A DNA stretch of 18,386 nt from DASTBU01 sp035711845 (lineage in GTDB: Bacteria; Acidobacteriota; Vicinamibacteria; Vicinamibacterales; 2-12-FULL-66-21), in the NCBI GenBank assembly GCA_035711845.1, contig DASTBU010000019.1, positions 1 through 18,386 of the forward strand, read 5' to 3'. Shown here one piece after another: positions 13,513 to 18,386 of this stretch (the first letter of the stretch is position 1; each line of letters starts with the position of its first letter). Below the pieces are notes generated by a model that did no database searches, was not told the DNA's origin, and saw only the letters and a program-made list of their open reading frames with translations. The position numbers and the translations under genes were made by a program.

Positions 13513-14253
13513 ATGCCTACTGCTGTTCTGATCCTCGCTGCCGCCATGGCTCTGCATGGCCCAGCCACACCGGCCCTCGCTCAGACCGGGAAGCCGGCCG
13601 CCACGAGGGCGCGGCCGACGATGAGCATCACGGTGACCAACCTCGAAGGGAAGACGCTCCCCGACGTGTGGGTCACGGCGACCGGCGCCGTGAACCGCGA
13701 GGCCGCCACCGACGAAAACGGCATCGTCGCCTTCCGGAACATGACCGCCGGAACGTACCGGCTGCGCTTCGAGCACGATGATTTCGTGACGCTCGAACGC
13801 GACGTCACGCAGGCCGCGCGGGCCCTGGCAATCAACGTGTCCCTGAACGCCGCGCCGCCCAAACCCGAGCCGCCGGCAGCGCCACCGCCTCCCCCGGCGG
13901 CCGCACTGCCCGCCGCCGGACCGCCGACCTTTGTATCGATCCCCGATTTCTTCGAGAAGAACTATCTTGGATCCGCGCCGTCGATGACCTCGCAGGTCGG
14001 GTGCGTTCCCGGGATGACGATTCAGCTGCTGCAGCTTCGCGAGCCGCTCGGCGAGCACTCCCATGCGGACGCAGACGAGGTGATCTACATCGTGGGCGGT
14101 GAAGGCACACACCGGATCTCCGGGCAGGAGATCCCGATGTCGGCCGGCGTGCTGGCAACGGTTCCGCGCGGCACCGCGCATTCGATCACCCGCCGTGGCA
14201 GGAACCCGCTCGTGGTCCTCTCCACCACGACTCAACCGTGCGCGGCAAAGTAG
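13513..14253 (+). CDS. Secreted CarboxypepD_reg-like and cupin fusion protein
   Basis: A 246-residue exported protein. Residues 1-23 (MPTAVLILAAAMALHGPATP to ALA) are a signal peptide. Residues 37-112 form a small beta-sandwich of the carboxypeptidase-regulatory or Ig-like type (SITVTNLEGKTLPDVWVTAT, TDENGIVAFRNMTAGTYRL, FVTLERDV). Residues 113-139 are a Pro/Ala linker. Residues 140-240 are a single cupin domain with metal-ligand motif EHSHADADEV (H182, H184, E189) and the second motif PRGTAHS (H223). The 'HXH...E...H' set is complete, so a metal is expected. The start ATG lies 7 bases after the S9 stop, so it is co-transcribed, probably by reinitiation; there is no strong ribosome binding site. 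It could sense or process a substrate in the periplasm; the substrate is not predictable. Confidence 0.88.
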   Translation: MPTAVLILAAAMALHGPATPALAQTGKPAATRARPTMSITVTNLEGKTLPDVWVTATGAVNREAATDENGIVAFRNMTAGTYRLRFEHDDFVTLERDVTQAARALAINVSLNAAPPKPEPPAAPPPPPAAALPAAGPPTFVSIPDFFEKNYLGSAPSMTSQVGCVPGMTIQLLQLREPLGEHSHADADEVIYIVGGEGTHRISGQEIPMSAGVLATVPRGTAHSITRRGRNPLVVLSTTTQPCAAK

Positions 14254-14273
14254 CCGTCCAATGACCCGTCTCT

Positions 14274-14309
14274 AAATCATTGAAATCATGGAAATTATGG
14301 CAATGCTGG
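14274..14309. repeat. 9-bp degenerate tandem repeat upstream of rpmE
   Basis: Four adjacent nine-base units: AAATCATTG (14274-14282), AAATCATGG (14283-14291), AAATTATGG (14292-14300) and CAATGCTGG (14301-14309). They lie between the cupin-fusion stop and the rpmE promoter and are unusually AT-rich for this window. Confidence 0.7.
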
Positions 14310-14312
14310 CAC

Positions 14313-14341
14313 TTCTGCCGACGTGCGAAGTCTGGTATACT
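14313..14341 (+). promoter_or_regulatory. rpmE promoter with extended -10
   Basis: TATACT at 14336-14341 is preceded by TGG (14333-14335), giving an extended -10. The -35 position (TTCTGC, 14313-14318, 17-base spacer) is poor, as tolerated with an extended -10. A start near 14348 leaves a leader of about 26 bases with AAGGAG (14362-14367) before the GTG. Confidence 0.55.
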
Positions 14342-14373
14342 GTCCCTTTGCCCGATCCTCTAAGGAGCCAGCC

Positions 14374-14643
14374 GTGAAGGAAGGGATCCATCCCAAGTAT
14401 TTCGAGGTAGAGGCCCGCTGCGCCTGCGGCGCGACCTGGAAGACGCGGTCGACGAAACCGGAGCTTCACCTCGAGATCTGCAACAACTGCCATCCGTTCT
14501 TCACCGGCCGCCAGAAACTGGTGGACACCGAAGGGCGCGTCGAGCGGTTCACGAAGCGATTCGGCGCGCAGACGTCGGAGAGCCGGAAACAGGCCGCGAA
14601 GACCGCGAAGACGAAAAAGCAGCCGGCAGCCGCGAAGGCGTAA
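14374..14643 (+). CDS. rpmE: 50S ribosomal protein L31, zinc-binding form
   Basis: An 89-residue ribosomal protein bL31, located at the 50S central protuberance and bridging to the 30S head. It starts KEGIHPKYFEVEARCACGAT and contains HLEICNNCHPFFTGRQKLVD, diagnostic for the family. C16, C18, C36 and C39 form the CxC...CxxC zinc site, so this is the zinc-containing (C+) form. The GTG at 14374 is set by AAGGAG at 14362-14367 and the family N-terminus. The last 20 residues are a Lys/Ala tail (AAKTAKTKKQPAAAKA), making it about 20 residues longer than the E. coli protein. It has its own promoter and converges on the exonuclease gene. No partner ribosomal gene is in the window. Confidence 0.97.
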   Translation: MKEGIHPKYFEVEARCACGATWKTRSTKPELHLEICNNCHPFFTGRQKLVDTEGRVERFTKRFGAQTSESRKQAAKTAKTKKQPAAAKA

Positions 14644-14650
14644 CCAGAAA

Positions 14651-14694
14651 GGCTGAAGTTCGAAGGCTGAAGTTCGAATGTCGGACGTCAGCCT
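14651..14694. repeat. 14-bp tandem duplication and hairpin between rpmE and exonuclease
   Basis: GGCTGAAGTTCGAA occurs twice in a row (14651-14664 and 14665-14678). AGGCTGA (14664-14670) also pairs with TCAGCCT (14688-14694), and the repeat contains the palindrome TTCGAA. The element lies just after the rpmE stop, between convergent genes, and might act as a weak two-way transcription barrier, though there is no T-run. Confidence 0.5.
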
Positions 14695-14696
14695 GC

Positions 14697-16118
14697 TTAC
14701 GACGAGAACAGCCGGGCCTCGTTTCTGCCTATCTTCCGATCGAGCCGCGCGAGCCGATGGCGCATGCCGTCGGAGCGAGGCCCGTTCTCCCCGGAATCCC
14801 CCAGAGCAAAGAGCGCGAGCTCTCGCGCGGCCGTGAGGTCGCGGTCCCGGTGCTCGTGGTGGATCGCGAGCGCTTCGGCGGCGAAGTTGCGCAGCGCACG
14901 CATCGCGGGGTGGCGTCTCGGGTGCGAAGCGCTGGTCAGCCCGATCAGATCGCGCCAGCACGCGGCGGCCTCGCCGAAGCGCCGGTCGCGCCGGAGCCGC
15001 AGGCCCAGCCGATAGAGCGCCTCCGCCCTGACCTCCACTTGGCAGCCGCGCGGCCCATCCACCGCTGTGGCGCGGCGGTAGCATCGCTCCGCCTGGTCGA
15101 GGAAGCCGCCCCGTTCGTAGACACGCCCGAGCGACAATGCTTCAAGCGCATCGTGGCACGCGTCCGCCCCGCTCTGCGCAAGCCGGACGGCATGCGCCGT
15201 GACCGCCGCCAGCGACACGAGGTCGAGCCGATTGTGCTCGAGCACGGGCTCCAGCGGCCGTGGATCGCCCGTCCGCAGAAAACGGAAGAAGCGGGACGGG
15301 ATGTCGAGGCCGGGCACATCTCCCACGCGGGTGACGTCGAGGAGCAGACGCTCGAGCGTCGCGAGCCGGCATCCACCCTCGTCTGCGTCTGTGCGCGTGC
15401 TCCAGAGCCTGCGCGCCGGGTGGAGCATGTCGAAGTGCGGCACGCCGTCGAGCGGCATAGCCATGCGGTGGAACGTCCAGCGCGTTTCCATCACCGGCAG
15501 GTCGAACGTCTTGCCGTTGTAGGTGACGATCAATTGGGCGCCGTCGAAGAACTCTGCGACGGCGGCGAGCAGCGCACGCTCCGCCGAGAAGCTCGTGAGC
15601 AGGAACTGCCGGACCTGAAAGGCGCCCAGGTCGAAATACCCACACCCCACCAGAAACGCCACGATCCCAGCGCCGCCGCTCAATCCCGTTGTCTCGAGAT
15701 CGATGAAGACGGTGCGCGGGGTCGCACCGGGGTCAGGCCCTGGTTTGACCCCGGCGTCAAGCGTCGGATCCAGCAGCTTGAGACCCCTGTCGTCCACGAG
15801 CTCGCAGTCGCCGATCGGCATCGATCCGTGGCGGCGATCGGCTTCGTACCGACGGTCGATCACGAGGCAACCGCCGAACTCCGTGCTGACGATGCGACCG
15901 CCGAGGATGGCACCGATCCGATCGGGATCGTCTGTCGCTTCGTACGCGCCCGTGTCCGGCTCATAGGTGAGCTCGCGTAAACCGCCCTCCGCCATCCGCC
16001 CTCCGCCGTACGCATTCCGACCCTCGGCGCCCGGAAGCGGCTGTTCTCGATCGGCCGGCGACGGCATCGGCGGCTTCGAGCTGCGAACGATCGATCGGAG
16101 GCGGGACGTGAGATCCAC
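14697..16118 (-). CDS. DnaQ/RNase H-like exonuclease with helical-repeat tail (MrfB/YprB type)
   Basis: A 473-residue protein matching YprB/MrfB: an RNase H-fold exonuclease followed by a TPR-like domain. Catalytic acidic residues are seen: D140 and E142 in TVFIDLETTGLSGGAG, D206 in TYNGKTFDLPVMETR, and D299 in LEHNRLDLVSL. Between them, HFDMLHPARRLW (about 230) and the RLATLERLLLDV segment are typical of the family. Residues 310-440 hold helical pairs such as ALSLGRVYERGGFLDQAERC and ALYRLGLRLRRDRRFGEAA. GTG 16118 lies 4 bases after the helicase stop and has no ribosome binding site, so translation is coupled. The linker before the exonuclease domain includes a palindromic element (15727-15754). 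B. subtilis MrfB acts with MrfA on mitomycin-damaged DNA; the same role is inferred here. Confidence 0.85.
   Translation of the reverse strand: MDLTSRLRSIVRSSKPPMPSPADREQPLPGAEGRNAYGGGRMAEGGLRELTYEPDTGAYEATDDPDRIGAILGGRIVSTEFGGCLVIDRRYEADRRHGSMPIGDCELVDDRGLKLLDPTLDAGVKPGPDPGATPRTVFIDLETTGLSGGAGIVAFLVGCGYFDLGAFQVRQFLLTSFSAERALLAAVAEFFDGAQLIVTYNGKTFDLPVMETRWTFHRMAMPLDGVPHFDMLHPARRLWSTRTDADEGGCRLATLERLLLDVTRVGDVPGLDIPSRFFRFLRTGDPRPLEPVLEHNRLDLVSLAAVTAHAVRLAQSGADACHDALEALSLGRVYERGGFLDQAERCYRRATAVDGPRGCQVEVRAEALYRLGLRLRRDRRFGEAAACWRDLIGLTSASHPRRHPAMRALRNFAAEALAIHHEHRDRDLTAARELALFALGDSGENGPRSDGMRHRLARLDRKIGRNEARLFSS
15727..15754. repeat. Inverted repeat inside the exonuclease coding sequence
   Basis: CCGGGGTCA (15727-15735) and TGACCCCGG (15746-15754) are perfect complements with a 10-base loop (GGCCCTGGTT). 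It falls in the linker just upstream of the catalytic DLETTGL motif and encodes the odd segment GVKPGPDPGATP. It looks like a small palindromic repeat of REP-like type that inserted in frame. Copies elsewhere would confirm this; only one is in the window. Confidence 0.6.
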
Positions 16119-16122
16119 GGCG

Positions 16123-18386
16123 TTATACGGTCTGTGACGGGAGGAGCCCAGCCAGTATCTGCGAGGCGACCTGCTTGGCGTGCGGGCCCGTGTTCCCTTC
16201 CGGTCCGACGCACGAGGGGCAGCCGGATCCACAAGGGCAGCCGTCGATCAGATCGCGGGTCCTCTCGAGCAGCAGGTGATGCATCTCGTAGAGCGGCCGG
16301 CTGAAGCCGATGCCGCCCGGGTAGTTGTCGTAGATGAACACGTTCGGCTCCGGGGAAACGGATTCCGGCGCATTGGCCGTGCCGCCGGTCCGCGAGGAGC
16401 GATCGAGGCTCCCGCCGTCGACCGAGAGACCGATATCATGGGCGTCGCACATCAGCAGCAGCTGCGCGACGTTCTTCATCGCAAAGGCCAGCCCCACAAC
16501 GCCGTCCCGGCGATCGTCCCCGCCAAACGGGAGCGCCGCCATCACGCCGCGCTTGATCGTCAGCCAGTAGGAGGAGGTGTGCATCTGCTGCTCGGGCAGG
16601 TCCAGCTCGCCCGATCCGACGTTCTCGTTCGTGTAGAACTTGATCTTCTTGAAGCCCACCACCCGCGACACGACGTGGACTTCGCCGTGGGAGCGCGCCT
16701 CGGCTCGGGACGAGTCCCGAGCCCCGAGCCCCGACTCCGTTTCGAACGTATCCAGTATCGTGACCTTGGTGTACGTGATCGCATCTGTGTAGTAATCGCA
16801 CTCCACCGCGCGCACGTAGGCCTTTCGGCCGTCGAAGTCGAAACGCTCGACCTGGAAGAGCTGCCCCTCGACGATGTAGATGGCTCTCTCGTGGAGCGTG
16901 GAGGGACCGCTGGTGAAGTCGGTCTCGCCGATGACGCGCTCGCCGCTGGTGACGTCGACGACGACGAAGTTGTCCGACGAAACAGACCGCAGGCTGACGG
17001 CGTCTGCGGGATACGACTCGTTGGTCCAGTTCCACTGTCCGTCCGCGTGGTGAACGAAGCCCTCCTCGGACAGCACCGCAAGGACTTCCTGCACGTTCTC
17101 CTGCCCGAATCCCTCCTCGTCGGTAAACGGCAGCTCGAAGGCGGCGCACTTCACGTGGTCCAGCAGGATGTGGAGGTTGTCGGGATTGATCAGCGCGTGT
17201 TCGGGCGAGGCGTCGAAGAAGTAGGAGGGATTGCGGATCACGAACTGATCGATGGGGGCACTGCTGGCCACGAGGACCGCAGCCGACCTGGTGGTCCGGC
17301 GCCCGGCGCGACCCGCGCGCTGCCAGGTGGCGGCTATGGTGCCGGGATAACCAGCCATGACCGAGACGTCGAGCGCGCCGATGTCGATTCCCAGCTCCAG
17401 CGCGTTGGTCGAGACGACGGCGCGCACCTGTCCTTGCCGGAGCCCCCGCTCGATCTCGCGGCGCCGGTTGGGCAGATATCCGCCGCGGTATCCGCGGATG
17501 ACGTCGGCCGCGCCGGGGGGGCCGTGGAACGCATCCTTCAGATACGTCGTGAGGATCTCGACGGCGAGGCGGCTCTGCGCGAAGAGGATCAGCTGCAGAT
17601 TGTGCTTGAGGAACTCCAACGAGACGCGCCTTGCTTCGGCGAGGTACGACCGCCGGATGCCGAGCTGCGCGTTGACGACGGGCGGGTTCACGAACAGGAA
17701 GAATTTCTCGCCGCGCGGCGCGCCGTTTCTGTCCACGAGCTCGAATGGACGGCCGGTCAAACCTTCGGCAAGCTCCCGCGGGTTGGCAATCGTGGCAGAC
17801 GAGCAGATGAACACCGGGTCCGAACCGTAGTGCCGGCAGATACGCTGCAGCCGCCGCAGAATGTTCGACAGGTGGCTGCCGAACACGCCGCGATAGGCGT
17901 GCAGCTCGTCGATGACCACGAACCGCAGGTTCTCGAACAGCTTCGCCCATCGCGGATGATGCGGCAGGATGCCCGAGTGCACCATGTCGGGATTGCTCAG
18001 CACGATGTGTGCGCGCCCCCGGATCGCGCGTCGCGCGTCCTGCGGTGTGTCACCGTCGTACGTAAAGACACCCACATCAGGTATACCTGCCGTCACCAGG
18101 TCATGCAGTTCGGCCAGCTGGTCCTGCGCGAGCGCTTTAGTTGGAAACAGATACAGCGCACGCGTTGAGGCGTCGCGCAGGATGGCGTTCAGAACTGGAG
18201 CGTTATAGCAGAGCGTTTTTCCCGACGCAGTGGGCGTGGTGATGACCACATTCCGGCGTTCCAGGACATGCGAAATGGCGCGTTCCTGGTGCGTATAGAG
18301 CTGGGAGATGCCGCGCGAGTTCAGGACTTCACGCAGCCGCTCGTCAATCGCCTCGGGAAAGGGCGCGTGTGTCGCTGAACGTGCCG
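16123..18386 (-). CDS. DUF1998 DEAD/H-box helicase (MrfA/YprA type), 5' end outside window
   Basis: The frame runs from the window edge (first full codon at 18384) to TAA 16123-16125, giving 753 residues of a superfamily 2 helicase; the N-terminus is outside. Motifs in order: Q motif LYTHQERAIS, motif I TPTASGKT (GKT at 18214-18222), Ia FPTKALAQDQ, Ib SNPDMVH, II DELH (17899-17910), III SSATIAN, IV FAQSRLAVE, V ALELGIDIG, VI QRAGRAGRR. The C-terminal DUF1998 part contains YDNYPGGIGFSR and the zinc-type cysteine cluster CPCGSGCPSC (16210-16239). This is the MrfA/YprA (Hrq1-like) architecture; B. subtilis MrfA unwinds DNA in repair of mitomycin C lesions. It is operonic with the exonuclease. 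A palindrome (16702-16723) inserts extra residues (GARDSSRAEARSHGE) between DUF1998 conserved blocks. An ATG at 18249 is internal, not the start. Confidence 0.95.
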   Translation of the reverse strand, partial: ARSATHAPFPEAIDERLREVLNSRGISQLYTHQERAISHVLERRNVVITTPTASGKTLCYNAPVLNAILRDASTRALYLFPTKALAQDQLAELHDLVTAGIPDVGVFTYDGDTPQDARRAIRGRAHIVLSNPDMVHSGILPHHPRWAKLFENLRFVVIDELHAYRGVFGSHLSNILRRLQRICRHYGSDPVFICSSATIANPRELAEGLTGRPFELVDRNGAPRGEKFFLFVNPPVVNAQLGIRRSYLAEARRVSLEFLKHNLQLILFAQSRLAVEILTTYLKDAFHGPPGAADVIRGYRGGYLPNRRREIERGLRQGQVRAVVSTNALELGIDIGALDVSVMAGYPGTIAATWQRAGRAGRRTTRSAAVLVASSAPIDQFVIRNPSYFFDASPEHALINPDNLHILLDHVKCAAFELPFTDEEGFGQENVQEVLAVLSEEGFVHHADGQWNWTNESYPADAVSLRSVSSDNFVVVDVTSGERVIGETDFTSGPSTLHERAIYIVEGQLFQVERFDFDGRKAYVRAVECDYYTDAITYTKVTILDTFETESGLGARDSSRAEARSHGEVHVVSRVVGFKKIKFYTNENVGSGELDLPEQQMHTSSYWLTIKRGVMAALPFGGDDRRDGVVGLAFAMKNVAQLLLMCDAHDIGLSVDGGSLDRSSRTGGTANAPESVSPEPNVFIYDNYPGGIGFSRPLYEMHHLLLERTRDLIDGCPCGSGCPSCVGPEGNTGPHAKQVASQILAGLLPSQTV
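16702..16738. repeat. Inverted and short tandem repeat inside the helicase coding sequence
   Basis: GGCTCGGGAC (16702-16711) and GTCCCGAGCC (16714-16723) are perfect 10-base complements separated by GA. They are followed by further copies of the CCCGAGC unit and a variant CCCGACT up to 16738. In the helicase frame this encodes SGLGARDSSRAEARSHGE, a stretch without family conservation between TILDTFETE and EVHVVSRVVGFKKIKF. Confidence 0.7.

Noticed and set aside
14757..15980. 407-codon + strand frame opposite the exonuclease
   Set aside because: Shadow of a gene with clear catalytic motifs on the - strand.
16180..18168. 662-codon open frame on the + strand opposite the helicase
   Set aside because: It mirrors the helicase codons; the - strand carries all SF2 motifs, and the + frame has no recognisable domain.

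Overview
This GC-rich window, with very strong G/C third-position bias, looks like a chromosomal piece of a soil-type Acidobacteriota genome (Vicinamibacteria-like is my best guess). Clues are a fragment of an ADOP/MacB-type permease, large exported S41 (tricorn-like) and S9 peptidases, a LACTB-like hydrolase of a type common in that phylum, and frequent short tandem repeats. No rRNA, tRNA, CRISPR array, phage gene or complete insertion sequence was found.

Layout. At 320-1576 (+) is an exported/anchored beta-lactamase-fold hydrolase, followed by a 7-bp tandem repeat array (1587-1711). At 1810-2726 (-) a two-gene operon encodes a multi-spanning membrane protein and a small winged-helix regulator with an ATGA overlap. 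It is preceded by a strong promoter whose -10 is overlapped by a perfect 23-bp palindrome. A tRNA-binding OB-fold protein (2826-3188, -) lies back to back with a 58-residue protein and a truncated nucleotidyltransferase (3256-3704, +).

From about 3690 to 7245 the window is a mosaic. Intact genes for a GNAT acetyltransferase, a DinB-like protein and an exported HELQH protein are separated by remnants: a membrane-protein C-terminus, an unidentified reading frame, an ADOP permease piece and a DUF4143 ATPase piece. This stretch reads as repeated small rearrangements and decay.

From 7246 onward the genes are intact and dense: a 1117-residue tricorn-type S41 peptidase (-), a GNAT (-), and divergently an S9 prolyl-oligopeptidase-type peptidase (+) followed after 7 bases by a secreted CarboxypepD_reg-like/cupin fusion. 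Ribosomal protein L31 (rpmE) follows with its own promoter. The window ends with a - strand operon of a DUF1998 DEAD/H helicase (5' end outside the window) and a DnaQ-like exonuclease with a helical-repeat tail. By family and gene order this pair matches B. subtilis MrfA/MrfB (YprA/YprB), a mitomycin-damage repair pair.

Themes. Exported peptidases and hydrolases suggest protein and peptide scavenging. Short repeats have entered or abut coding regions: they extend the S9 C-terminus in frame, and inverted repeats lie inside both the helicase and the exonuclease. I do not see a clearly new defence or biosynthetic system. The best candidates for something undescribed are the palindrome-controlled membrane protein/winged-helix operon, the exported HELQH protein, and the in-frame repeat insertions.
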